Shown here in pieces: positions 25,839 through 34,585 of a DNA stretch of 42,804 nt (position 1 is the stretch's first letter; each line of letters opens with the position of its first letter). The DNA lies in assembly GCA_005879255.1 (NCBI GenBank), contig VBKY01000086.1, forward strand, positions 1-42,804. Direction: 5' to 3'. The translations under genes were made by a program, and so were the position numbers. A model generated the notes under the pieces. It was given only the letters and a program-made list of their open reading frames with translations. It ran no database searches and was not told the DNA's origin. The DNA is from Deltaproteobacteria bacterium. GTDB taxonomy: Bacteria; Desulfobacterota_B; Binatia; UBA9968.

Positions 25839-26963
25839 CTACGTGCCAGCTTTTGGGAATCCGAACGCTTCGACAGCCGTCGCTTGCCACTTTTCACTGT
25901 TGTGAATGGTCTCCCAGTTATTCACGGACAATTTTTTTCCTTTAATTAAGGTTGCCAACTTTGAGCCGGGAGAATAGATGGATGCATTGAACGGCTCATA
26001 CTCGTCAATAATCCTTTGTCCCTCGGGCGTCGCCAAGAACTCCAACCAAAGAAGCCCGGCATAGGGATGAGAAGCAGTGTTGCTCATCGCTACGAAGTTT
26101 TGGATTCTGGCGGGCACTGGCTCGACAACTCTACAGCCGAGCGAAGCGGTAGGATTTTTCGCCGTTTCTCTGAGACAGCTATAATGGAAAGCAAGGTGAA
26201 ACAGACTGTACTCACCGACCGCTATGGAGGTCAGATAACGGCTCTGTCCGCGAATCCAAATCGGATCTTGTGCGGCGATCTTCCTAGCGTAGTCGAGCAT
26301 CCATTCCTCACCCAATCCTGCGGCCATGGCTGCAAACCCGATGGGACGAATATCCACGAGAAATTTTTTTCCTTTGAACTCGGGCTTAAGAAACTCTTCC
26401 CAGTTGGCGGGGACCCTGTTTTCCGGGAGTATTTTTTTGTTGTAAGCGATTGCATGAATAGAACTGGTGATGCTCACGGCGCTGCGGTTCTTAGGGTCGA
26501 TCATAGCCGGTGGAATAGCGAGCACCTTCTGCAGCGCCATGCGTAAGATGTCTAATTTTTTGACGTACGGAAGATAATCAGGATAAAAATCGGGAGCGAC
26601 GCTGAGAACATCCCATTTCGTCGCGCTGCCAGCTTTTAACTCGAGAAGAAGTCGTTGTGGGGCTTCGGTCGCTCCTATCTCCTCCAGGGACATGTCCGCA
26701 ATAAAGGGATAACGTTGCTTAAAAGCGTTGATCAAGGGTTTGTAACTGTGCCGACCGAGTAAACTCAGAGCGAGTAGTTTACCCTCCTTCCTAGCCTGGG
26801 CTACTATCTCGTCGTGGGAGGGAAAAAAAATATAGCCTTGGCTATCGGGGTTTTTCTTAGCATCGGTCGGCGCCGCCGCGAAGAGGGTATGACGCAGTAC
26901 GAAACAGCCAAAGAGAAGAGAACACAAAAAAACAGACGCTTTCTTGACAAACGTTGTTGTCAT
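25839..26963 (-). CDS. Extracellular solute-binding protein of a local paralogue group (AFGFP tail)
   Basis: 374 residues if started at ATG 26963, which has GGTGG nearby and begins the signal peptide (VFLCSLLFGCFVL, ending LFAAAP); ATG 26975 is an alternative. Conserved words shared with the proteins at 28468, 30606 and 33341 are QGYIFFPSHDEIVAQARKEGK, QRLLLELKAG, WDVLSVAPDFYPDYLPY, the hinge NWEEFLKPEFKGKKFLVDIRP, PYAGLLWLEFLATPEGQ and the terminal AFGFP. The fold is that of FbpA-type binding proteins, but the metal-ligand tyrosine pairs of FbpA are not evident, so the ligand is probably organic. It is preceded by CapA-like and followed by PrpD genes on the same strand. Confidence 0.87.
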   Translation of the reverse strand: MTTTFVKKASVFLCSLLFGCFVLRHTLFAAAPTDAKKNPDSQGYIFFPSHDEIVAQARKEGKLLALSLLGRHSYKPLINAFKQRYPFIADMSLEEIGATEAPQRLLLELKAGSATKWDVLSVAPDFYPDYLPYVKKLDILRMALQKVLAIPPAMIDPKNRSAVSITSSIHAIAYNKKILPENRVPANWEEFLKPEFKGKKFLVDIRPIGFAAMAAGLGEEWMLDYARKIAAQDPIWIRGQSRYLTSIAVGEYSLFHLAFHYSCLRETAKNPTASLGCRVVEPVPARIQNFVAMSNTASHPYAGLLWLEFLATPEGQRIIDEYEPFNASIYSPGSKLATLIKGKKLSVNNWETIHNSEKWQATAVEAFGFPKAGT

Positions 26964-27165
26964 CGGTCCACCCATTCTCGTGATGGTTTCAGACGGAGAC
27001 CACGATCTCCATGTGACGGACGTGAGTAATCTCTTCCCAAAATTCAAAGTCTCTGCAATCCACAAAAAAGTCGACATCTTACGTTAGCGCGCAAAACATT
27101 CCTGGGGACGCTATCGAAGTCGTACGATCCTCGATCGCAAAAATGGCGTCATCCAAATGGTGGAT

Positions 27166-28305
27166 CTAGGTGAGCACCACCACTTCGTTCCCCTCCCTGC
27201 GAAACGCTGTGTCAAGGTTCTGGTCACGGCAGGCCCACTCGACATAGTCGCGCACCTCATTAATCTTTTTGTCGTCGCCGGTCAGCAACTCGGTTTGGCC
27301 CGCTTTATTGACCAGAGCTGGCAAAAATGAGACTCGATCGAGCTTCCTGTCACTGATGATGATCTTTAAAAGCATAGTCATTCGGCATTCCGGAGAGAAG
27401 AGATAGCTCGGGTACTCAGGGTCGGGCTTCACCTTGTAGAGAGCTTTGCCTTCGGGCGACGCATGCCCAGTCCAACTCTCGAACGCGAAATTCCCGATGC
27501 TGAAAAAAATCGGCTTCCCTTTATATACTTCAATGCCTTTCAATATGTGGGGGTGATGACCCAGTATCAGATCCGCACCGGCATCGATAGCTGCATGGCC
27601 GACCTCGTACTGATACGTTGCGATAACTGCCGGGATCAAGTGCACTCCCCAATGGAAGGAGACTAAGACCAAGTCAGCCTGCTGCTTGGCCGTCCGTATA
27701 TCCTCTATCATCGCAGCTAGGTCCTGCTTATGAGCCACCGTTATAATCCGCGGCGGCGTACCAGGTTGCCAGTCTACCTGTTCGTAGGTCGTCGAAACCC
27801 TTACCGGAGCGCAGCCAGGCTTATCGACTTGAGCTTCGGATCCTGGGGCAACAATCGAGTTGTAGCCGAGAAACGCTATTTTCGTGTTCTTGACATTCAA
27901 AAGTGCAGGCCTGCGCGCCTCAGAAATATCTCTACCGGCTCCAATCACGTGAAGGTTTTTTTCCCTAAGGACATCTAATGTATTCAAGAAGCCCTCTTGT
28001 CCCATCCGAAAGCAGCGATTACTCGCAAAAGAACAAACTTTGAAGCCCGCGTTAACGAGCGCCGCGGCATCTGCTGGGCTGCAAGGCAGTTGATCATCCC
28101 AGGAGGATGGTTCCCGATCTTTATCGAGCGGATAACCTGAGGTGCCTGTTCTCGCAAGTTTTTTTTCCGAAAATGGGTTCTCAAGTTGGCAAAAGCCTAT
28201 GTCGGCCTTACTCAAAACAGAGGCCGTTGGCGCAAGCAGAAACTCGCCCCTGTCTCGAGCGGGTGAGACGTCCCCCACAGCATGTATCGTTATCGTGTCT
28301 GCCAT
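27166..28305 (-). CDS. CapA family (PGA_cap-type) metallophosphatase-like protein
   Basis: 379 residues, ATG 28305 with GGAGGG 3 bp upstream. Motifs of the CapA/PgsA calcineurin-like family are AVGDVSPARD (about 9-18), IGFCQLENPFS, FASNRCFRMGQEG (normally SLANNH-type; here the Asn-His is Asn-Arg), IAFLGYN, LVLVSFHWGVH, DAGADLILGHHPHILKGIEV and IFFSIGNFAFE. The family is linked to poly-gamma-glutamate export and to other phosphoesterases. There is no signal peptide, so unlike PgsA/CapA it should be cytoplasmic; together with the setting among PrpD and binding-protein genes this suggests a metabolic phosphatase. The histidine-to-arginine change may alter metal binding. Confidence 0.88.
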   Translation of the reverse strand: MADTITIHAVGDVSPARDRGEFLLAPTASVLSKADIGFCQLENPFSEKKLARTGTSGYPLDKDREPSSWDDQLPCSPADAAALVNAGFKVCSFASNRCFRMGQEGFLNTLDVLREKNLHVIGAGRDISEARRPALLNVKNTKIAFLGYNSIVAPGSEAQVDKPGCAPVRVSTTYEQVDWQPGTPPRIITVAHKQDLAAMIEDIRTAKQQADLVLVSFHWGVHLIPAVIATYQYEVGHAAIDAGADLILGHHPHILKGIEVYKGKPIFFSIGNFAFESWTGHASPEGKALYKVKPDPEYPSYLFSPECRMTMLLKIIISDRKLDRVSFLPALVNKAGQTELLTGDDKKINEVRDYVEWACRDQNLDTAFRREGNEVVVLT

Positions 28306-28467
28306 CGTCCCTCCTGTTGTCGGTGTCGACCCCGTGCTTGATTGTCAGAGAATCCAACGATTTGCAGGTTCGCTCTTTATTGTTTTTTTACGATTGGTTG
28401 ATCTCGCACTAAAAAGTCATCGCCTTTGATTCCACCCAGAAAAACGTCAGCCTCGATTATGTGAAAA

Positions 28468-29583
28468 TTACTTTACATGAGCCGAGGGGAAGCCGAAGGC
28501 TGCCACCGCCATGTCCTGCCATTTTGTAGTATTCTTGAGCGTCTTAAAGTCGTTGACGAAGACCGTTAGGCCCTTAACCGCCTCAGCGATTTTTCCTTGC
28601 GCATAGATGCTGGAATTCAATGGCCCATGCTCATCCAGGACCTTCTGACCTTCGGGGCTGGCCTCCATCTCAATCCAGAGTAGGGCAGCATATGGGTGGG
28701 AGGCCGTTCTTATTACGAATTCTGTGTTCATAAGTCGTACGGGGGTAGGCTGGATGATCTTACACACTAACGAACCAGCGGCATCTTTCGCGGCGGCTCT
28801 CATGCACGAATTGTAATTGGTCAATTGGTGCAGCGCATACTCGCCAGCCGCAATGCGCGTCATAGCGACTGGAAACCCGCGAGCCCACACTGGATCTTGG
28901 GCGGCTAATTTTTTAGCGTAATCGACCAACCACTGCTCGCCGAAACCGACGGTCAAACCGGCCAAACACGTCGGTCGGATATCCAGGATAAATTTTTTGC
29001 CCTTGAACTCGGGCTTTAGAAAGTCCTCCCAGGTATTTGGCACTTTTTCGGGAGAGATCAAGTTTTTGTTGTAGGCTATAGAGCAAAGATTGCTTCCCAA
29101 GGCCACGACCCCTCGATTTTCCGGGTCAACCATCCGCGCATTTATCGCGAGCACACCCTGCTGGGCCATGCCCAGAATATCGAATCTCTTCCTTTCCGGA
29201 ACGAAGTCGTTATACATATCCGGCGTTGCTGCTACGACGTCCCAGTCTTTGACGGTTCCGGCTTTAAGCTCGAGAAGCAGGCGTTGTTGAGCGTCAGGGC
29301 CTGTTATCTCCTCCACGAGTGTATCGATGAAAGGATACTTCTTACGCATGAGCTCGCGCATGCGGCGAAAGGCCTCGCCAGAGAACGAGCTAAGCACGCG
29401 GAGCTTACCTTCTGCTCGCGCTTTGCTGAGAATCACGTCACGGCTCTTTTCGACAATGAACCCGCCGGCCTCTGGGTTCGGTTTCGTCTTTCCAGGTTCA
29501 GCGGTTCCGGTGAAACCCGCAATCGTACCGACAAAGAGCTCCAGTACAAGAAGACCGCCAATAAACGATATTACTTTCACCAT
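28468..29583 (-). CDS. Extracellular solute-binding protein of the AFGFP-tail paralogue group
   Basis: 371 residues from ATG 29583 (MVKVISFIGGLLVLELFVG signal peptide); the open frame runs 108 codons further upstream, but that part overlaps the end of the ComA-like gene and is not credible coding. Shared blocks are DVILSKARAEGKLRVLSSFS, QQRLLLELKAGTVKDWDVV, NTWEDFLKPEFKGKKFILDI, QDPVWARGFPVAMTRIAAGE, HPYAALLWIEMEASPEGQKV and AAFGFP at the end. The ribosome site is weak. It follows the ComA-like gene by 86 bp in the same direction, matching the order ComA fragment then binding protein at 24.2 kb. Confidence 0.88.
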   Translation of the reverse strand: MVKVISFIGGLLVLELFVGTIAGFTGTAEPGKTKPNPEAGGFIVEKSRDVILSKARAEGKLRVLSSFSGEAFRRMRELMRKKYPFIDTLVEEITGPDAQQRLLLELKAGTVKDWDVVAATPDMYNDFVPERKRFDILGMAQQGVLAINARMVDPENRGVVALGSNLCSIAYNKNLISPEKVPNTWEDFLKPEFKGKKFILDIRPTCLAGLTVGFGEQWLVDYAKKLAAQDPVWARGFPVAMTRIAAGEYALHQLTNYNSCMRAAAKDAAGSLVCKIIQPTPVRLMNTEFVIRTASHPYAALLWIEMEASPEGQKVLDEHGPLNSSIYAQGKIAEAVKGLTVFVNDFKTLKNTTKWQDMAVAAFGFPSAHVK

Positions 29584-29669
29584 TTTTTCCGGTGAAAGAG
29601 GATTATTGACGGCACCAGACCTATCATTGGACAAAGACAGTTCGGTGTGCGCTTGGTCGCAATGCGCAA

Positions 29670-30557
29670 TCATCCCGGAAGGTCGACTTTGTAGTCGGGA
29701 GATTCCATTTCCCACCAGTTCGGCGACTGGCGCCCCTGCGACAACCAACGAATGTACGGGTGTGCCGGGTCGTAGCTCAAGCCCCGCCTGATCGTTTCCA
29801 GCATAGAGATGTCTTGGATGTTTATATTGCCCAGGTTTACATCCGGTCCGAAGTGCTGGACAAGCCAGCCCCAAAGCGGGCTGTTCGGATTTCCCCGCGC
29901 GCTCCACATCTCAAAAATAATATTCTCTTGTCTCACCGCCTCGACAACCTTGAATAATTGCTCTTGCCCCTGCTTGTTTTCGAGATGATTTCCTAGTAGC
30001 GCGCGTACAACCATGCCTTCCCAAATCACGTGGTCTGCTCCCACCTCAAGGAGTTGCTGCATTTTTTCTATGACCTGGTCCACGCGGACACTGTCTCTGT
30101 TGGGACGCGTTTCATCGAGGTTTGCCCATTTCGCCCCCACCTCACCAACAACTTTGAATCCCTCTCCTTTCAGAGTTTTCACCTCGCTCTTCATCTGTTG
30201 CAGCGAAAGTCCTGCGGCATGACTCTCAACTTCCACGATATTTGTCCCTAACGCTCTCGCTCTCTCCATGTACTGTGCTTGCTTTCCCTGCAAGACAGCA
30301 ATCTCGTAGGGGATCCCGCCTATTTGAACGTCGATCCCCCAATCCCTGTAAATTTTTATATTTTTCCGAATCAGATCTTCATCCACCCATAAGCACCGCG
30401 CGGTAGACTTGACGCAATCGAAATAATCTCTGTAGGCGGCGACTAGTGGCGAGGTTGCACCAAACCAAGCGATGTCGATCACCATCGTCAGACCTTTTTT
30501 TCTGGGTTTCTCCGCTCGCTGCGGCAGATCAAGAATGTCGTGCATGAGCCGTTTCAT
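29670..30557 (-). CDS. ComA-like protein (phosphosulfolactate synthase family)
   Basis: 295 residues, ATG 30557 with GGAGG 7 bp upstream. The family (ComA, PF02679) adds sulfite to phosphoenolpyruvate to make (2R)-phospho-3-sulfolactate, first step of archaeal coenzyme M synthesis; bacterial homologues exist with uncertain roles. Recognisable TIM-barrel segments are EKPRKKGLTMVID (about 17-29), DYFDCVKSTA, IDVQIGGIPYEIAVLQGK, NIVEVESHAAGLSL and GFKVVGEVGAKW. The usual 'EISDG' signature reads EVESHA here, so the catalytic role may differ. The protein is about 20-40 residues longer than archaeal ComA because of the C-terminal end (SYDPAHPYIRW and beyond). It lies between two binding-protein genes; a fragment of a second copy is at 24.2 kb. 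Confidence 0.82.
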   Translation of the reverse strand: MKRLMHDILDLPQRAEKPRKKGLTMVIDIAWFGATSPLVAAYRDYFDCVKSTARCLWVDEDLIRKNIKIYRDWGIDVQIGGIPYEIAVLQGKQAQYMERARALGTNIVEVESHAAGLSLQQMKSEVKTLKGEGFKVVGEVGAKWANLDETRPNRDSVRVDQVIEKMQQLLEVGADHVIWEGMVVRALLGNHLENKQGQEQLFKVVEAVRQENIIFEMWSARGNPNSPLWGWLVQHFGPDVNLGNINIQDISMLETIRRGLSYDPAHPYIRWLSQGRQSPNWWEMESPDYKVDLPG

Positions 30558-30605
30558 CGAATTTCCTCCACTACTGCAAATTAGCAACGTCTTAGGGGTT
30601 CTCTG

Positions 30606-31745
30606 TCACTTGCCCTCTTCCCCGCGCGGGAACCCCAGCGCTTTGAACGCCATCTGCTCCCACTTGCCGGTATTCTGTATCGTATCCCACGAATTGAGCG
30701 ACAATTTCTTACCCTGAGTCGCTTTAGCCATCCCTGAATTCGGAGCATAGATGAAGGAGTTCAAGCCATCGTACTCATCAATGATCTTTTGTCCTTCAAC
30801 GCTCGCCTGAAACTCGAACCAGAGAAGACCGGAATACGGATTTCGGGCGGTATTCGCAATCGTATTGAAATTGCGAAGCATCGCGGGCACCGGCTCGATC
30901 AGCTTGCATTGTAGGGAATTCGAGAGATCTTTTTCCTTTGACCTCAGGCAAGCTTGATAGAAAGGCAGAAGAAAAAGGCCATGCTCTCCGCCAGTCAGTG
31001 CAACGAATCCGCGACTAGAGCCGCGAGTCCACACGGGTTCCTGTAGGGCGATGTCTCTCGCATAATTCACCATCCCCTCCTCACCGAGCGCGGGTACAAA
31101 ATTAGCTAATCCCGTGGGACGAACATCGAGGAGGAATCTTTTTCGTTTGAATTCTGGTTTAAGAAAATCCTCCCAGTTTTTCGGCACTCTATTCTCTGGG
31201 ATCAGATTCCGATTGTAGCCCACTCCATATATCGTCGTGGCTAGACTAATGATGCTCCGGTATTTGGGATCGATCATCGCCGGCGGAATAGCGAGGATTT
31301 TTTGCAGAGCCATTTTTAACAGGTCGAATTTCTTGCCGTGCGGAATGTATTCGGGGTAAAACTCCGGGGCCATGTTGAAGGCGTCCCAGCCTGTGGCTGT
31401 TCCGGCCTTTGCTTCGAGTAGGAATCGATGGTGTGAATCGGGACCAATAATCTCTTCTGCAGACACTTCGATAAACGGATAATGCCTTTTGAACGACGCA
31501 GCCATCGCTTTGAACGTTTTCGGCTGCAGTGATGTTAAGACCCGTAGTTTACCTTCCTTCTTCGCCGCCAACACAATTTCTTCATGTGTCGCTGGAAAAA
31601 CGTATCCTTGAGCCTCGGCTTCCTGCTTTGCCTTCAGCACCGAAGTGGCCGCCGAAGCGGCGAATAGACTCGATCCAGTTATCCATAGCGCGAGCGCGGT
31701 GAAATCGAAGACCAATTTGGCCATCCGACTGAAGCTTCTTTGCAT
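30606..31745 (-). CDS. Extracellular solute-binding protein of the AFGFP-tail paralogue group
   Basis: 379 residues from ATG 31745; a TTG six codons earlier and an ATG seven codons later are alternatives. The signal peptide is FTALALWITGSSLFAASAA. Shared family words are LKAKQEAEAQGYVFPATHEE, AKKEGKLRVLTS, HHRFLLEAKAGTATGWDAF, PKNWEDFLKPEFKRKRFLLD, NPYSGLLWFEFQASVEGQKI and a terminal ALGFP. It is closest to the protein at 33341-34465 in its N terminus (LLKAKQEAEAKGYVFVTTHQE there). The ComA-like gene follows after only 48 bp, so the two are probably one transcript. Confidence 0.88.
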   Translation of the reverse strand: MQRSFSRMAKLVFDFTALALWITGSSLFAASAATSVLKAKQEAEAQGYVFPATHEEIVLAAKKEGKLRVLTSLQPKTFKAMAASFKRHYPFIEVSAEEIIGPDSHHRFLLEAKAGTATGWDAFNMAPEFYPEYIPHGKKFDLLKMALQKILAIPPAMIDPKYRSIISLATTIYGVGYNRNLIPENRVPKNWEDFLKPEFKRKRFLLDVRPTGLANFVPALGEEGMVNYARDIALQEPVWTRGSSRGFVALTGGEHGLFLLPFYQACLRSKEKDLSNSLQCKLIEPVPAMLRNFNTIANTARNPYSGLLWFEFQASVEGQKIIDEYDGLNSFIYAPNSGMAKATQGKKLSLNSWDTIQNTGKWEQMAFKALGFPRGEEGK

Positions 31746-32011
31746 CGCGTTGCCGTTCTCCAACCGTTCCCGGAATTTCGTGTTCAGGCGACCTGTATGA
31801 GAGCGAATTATCTTAGCGACGTTAATCAGTCAAGATTAAAAGTAATTAGTCGCGAGCTTAAAAGTGCGTTAATGTAGCACCGAGCTACAGAAAAAAGCGC
31901 TGGCGGTGCTTAGAATCGGCACTGCAACAAAGACTCTTCAAAAGGGCAGCCGAAGTCCGCCAAATTAGAACGGGGAAATCGGGACTGGACGTAGCTCAAG
32001 CGGACGCTCCA

Positions 32012-33079
32012 TTATTCCGCGAGCGTGAGACCCCACCCGGGAGCTGTACCGAGCTCCATTCGGCCGCCGCGCACGATCGCTCCTCTGAACGGGTCTCCCC
32101 GCAAGGCCTGGAACTCTCCGACTTCGCACTCTTCGTCAATTGCCGGCAGCGACGCAGCCAAATGCGCCGCGGCGACATCGACGACGGCCGGTGCCGCCGA
32201 GCCGCCAAAGTGGACATGGATCCCAAATGCGTGGCACACCTCTGTCACGCGCCGGCACTCTTCGAGCGAGCCCATCTTGGTTGCCTTGATAGAGACCACG
32301 TGCGCGGCGCGTTTTTGGCAGAGAGCCAGCGCGGATTGAACGTCCTCCACGCACTGATCCGCCATGATCGGAATGGGACTTGCCGCGGTAACCTTGACTA
32401 GGCCGTCCACGTCATAGTCTTTAATCGGCTGCTCGATCAGACCGACCCTATAGGCTTCGAGCGCTTTACTCAGCTCGATGGCAGCGTCGACGCCGTAGGC
32501 GCCATTGCCGTCCACGCCGATCCATATTCTGTCGCCGAATTCTTCACGGAGCGCGCGAATGCGGGCAATGTCCTCGTCCAATCCGGTGCCGATTTTTACC
32601 TTGAAGTGCGTGAGACCCTGAGCAACGAGATCGCCCACGGTCGCTTTAAGTTCCGGCGGTGCTTTGACCCCGACCATGCGCACCACGGTTATGCGCGGCC
32701 GGAACTTCCCTCCCAGCAAGACATACCCGGGCAGGTTCGCAATCTTGCCGAGGAGATCGTAAAGCGCGAGGTCCGCCGCTATCGAAGCACGGCTGTGAAC
32801 TTTTGCGGCCTTAAGCGCTTGCCGAATTGCGCTGCCGTCGTAAACGTCAGCACCGATCAGGATATCGCGGACCGGGCCATTGAGCTGCGCTTGCACATCA
32901 TCGCCGGAAATGACAAGAGGGTGGGCGGCACTGCCGCCGATGCCCACGGCTCCGTTGGCCGCGACTTCCAGAACGAATCCTTCGACGGCGCTGCCGGCAT
33001 AAATCGAAGTCCTCCATGCCGGGTCGACTCGAGGTAGATTGAAACGCTTGACGCGCACGCTGCTGATCTTAACCGCCAT
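32012..33079 (-). CDS. Mandelate racemase/muconate lactonizing enzyme family protein
   Basis: 355 residues, ATG 33079 with GGAGG 7 bp upstream. Enolase-superfamily enzymes abstract the proton next to a carboxylate using Mg2+. The active site is complete by pattern: KVK at 160-162, metal ligands Asp190 (GVDGNGAY), Glu216 (LIEQP) and Asp241 (MADQCV), and the opposite-face lysine Lys265 (SIKATKMG). A lysine on both sides of the pocket places it in the muconate lactonizing enzyme subgroup (cycloisomerases, o-succinylbenzoate synthase, dipeptide epimerases, N-acylamino-acid racemases) rather than mandelate racemase. It is the first gene of the long minus-strand cluster, 266 bp ahead of the next gene. 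Confidence 0.93.
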   Translation of the reverse strand: MAVKISSVRVKRFNLPRVDPAWRTSIYAGSAVEGFVLEVAANGAVGIGGSAAHPLVISGDDVQAQLNGPVRDILIGADVYDGSAIRQALKAAKVHSRASIAADLALYDLLGKIANLPGYVLLGGKFRPRITVVRMVGVKAPPELKATVGDLVAQGLTHFKVKIGTGLDEDIARIRALREEFGDRIWIGVDGNGAYGVDAAIELSKALEAYRVGLIEQPIKDYDVDGLVKVTAASPIPIMADQCVEDVQSALALCQKRAAHVVSIKATKMGSLEECRRVTEVCHAFGIHVHFGGSAAPAVVDVAAAHLAASLPAIDEECEVGEFQALRGDPFRGAIVRGGRMELGTAPGWGLTLAE

Positions 33080-33172
33080 TTAGCTGCCTCCTACGGTGAA
33101 CAGTTGTAGAAAGACGCTACGCTATCGAACTGCGGTGGCGACGTCAATGCGCTCAGGATGATGATTTGTTGT

Positions 33173-33199
33173 TTGACAGGCACAGGGCATTTGTATAGG
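33173..33199 (+). promoter_or_regulatory. Putative sigma-70-type promoter
   Basis: A perfect TTGACA at 33173-33178 is followed, after a short 15-bp spacer, by TATAGG at 33194-33199, in the divergent gap between the enolase-superfamily gene and the plus-strand binding-protein gene. The ATG it would serve is 142 bp downstream. The spacer is shorter than optimal, so this is tentative. Confidence 0.3.
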
Positions 33200-33340
33200 T
33201 AGCGAGCATGCTGATATTGAGCAACGAAAAGATCGAGGAGTTTCTAAACATGTCCCGGGCGGGTTACGCGCGCGAAGCACTTCCATTTTGAATAACATCG
33301 GACGAGGGTCAGAAGAACAGAGCGTAAGAATGAGAGGCGT

Positions 33341-34465
33341 ATGACGCAACGCAGATATCTCTGGGTCGCCGTATTTATTCTGGGATGGTGGGTCGAAACT
33401 TCAGCTGCCCACGGGGCCACGGTACCGGGCGCGTCGCTGCTGAAAGCCAAGCAGGAGGCCGAAGCCAAAGGCTACGTTTTTGTCACGACCCATCAGGAGA
33501 TCGTTGAGCGCGCAAAAAAGGAAGGCAAGCTGCGCGTGTTCAGCTCGCAGGAACCCCCGGCGATCAAAGCTATGGCCGCCGCGTTCAAACAGAAATATCC
33601 TTTCATCGATGTGCGGGCGAACGAATTGATAGGGATGGAGAACTATCAGCGCATGCTGATGGAGATGAAAGCCGGGATAGCGAAGACCTGGGACGTCAAC
33701 TACCTCGCATTTGATTTTTACGGCGAATTTCTTCCCTATCAGAAGAAATTCGATCTTCTCGGAATGGCCGAGCGCGGGGTCCTGCAGATGCAGCCAAAAC
33801 TCATAGACCCTGTCAACCGTCACGTGGTAGCGGTGCAGAGCAATATCCAGGTAGTTGCGTATCATAGGGAGCTCATCGCTGGAAACAAGGTCCCGGATAC
33901 CTGGGAAGGCTTTCTGAGGCCGGAGTTCAACGGCAGAAAGTTTGCTCTCGACGTGCGCCCCAAAACGCTCGCGGCGCTTGTCCCCGTTTGGGGCTTAGAA
34001 AAAACGGTAGATTATGCGCGCAAGCTCGCCGCCCAACAGCCGATCTGGTTTCGCGGCGAGCAGCGTCTGCTCATTTCGATGATCGCTGGCGAATTGGCGA
34101 TCTGCTATGGGCCTAATTACAAGTCGTTTAAGTTGATCCAGGCTAAAGATCCCAGCAAAAAGTTGGAGTACAAAGTCGTGGAACCCATACCTGGGCGTCT
34201 AACGGAGGCAGAAGCGGTTCTGAATACGGCCGACAATCCTTTTGCAGGCCTTTTATGGTTGGAGTTTCAGGCTAGCCCTGAAGGGCAGAAAATTCTCGAC
34301 GATGTCGACCTTGCCGCGTCGATCTTCAGTCCGGGTTCCGTGCACGAGCAGATCACCAGGGGCAAGCAGGTGTCCGTGCTGGCGTGGGAGCATTACCCCA
34401 AGATGGGCAAGTATGAAGACGAGATCGTGAAGGCATTCGGGTTTCCGGTGGCGGAGAAAAAATGA
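33341..34465 (+). CDS. Extracellular solute-binding protein of the AFGFP-tail paralogue group
   Basis: 374 residues from ATG 33341, with GAGAGG just upstream. The signal peptide is YLWVAVFILGWWVETSAAHG. It shares with its three paralogues LLKAKQEAEAKGYVFVTTHQ, AKKEGKLRVFSS, YQRMLMEMKAG, DTWEGFLRPEFNGRKFALDV, NPFAGLLWLEFQASPEGQKI and the terminal AFGFP. It is the only member on the plus strand and heads a separate unit with the Asp/Glu-racemase-fold gene 120 bp downstream. Transport of a carboxylate or amino acid later handled by that enzyme is a reasonable but unproven inference. Confidence 0.88.
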   Translation: MTQRRYLWVAVFILGWWVETSAAHGATVPGASLLKAKQEAEAKGYVFVTTHQEIVERAKKEGKLRVFSSQEPPAIKAMAAAFKQKYPFIDVRANELIGMENYQRMLMEMKAGIAKTWDVNYLAFDFYGEFLPYQKKFDLLGMAERGVLQMQPKLIDPVNRHVVAVQSNIQVVAYHRELIAGNKVPDTWEGFLRPEFNGRKFALDVRPKTLAALVPVWGLEKTVDYARKLAAQQPIWFRGEQRLLISMIAGELAICYGPNYKSFKLIQAKDPSKKLEYKVVEPIPGRLTEAEAVLNTADNPFAGLLWLEFQASPEGQKILDDVDLAASIFSPGSVHEQITRGKQVSVLAWEHYPKMGKYEDEIVKAFGFPVAEKK

Positions 34466-34585
34466 CGCGCTCGTGCTCGGCTTTCGGCTCGTCCTGGATC
34501 ACGAACACGAACATCAATAAGGCGTCTGTGGCTGCTGGGTACTCGAATGGTTGAAAAAACTCCATAGCAACAAAGGAATGATCGT

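Noticed and set aside
29584..29907. Extended N terminus of the SBP at 28468
   Set aside because: It overlaps the end of the ComA-like gene in another frame and would bury the signal peptide.
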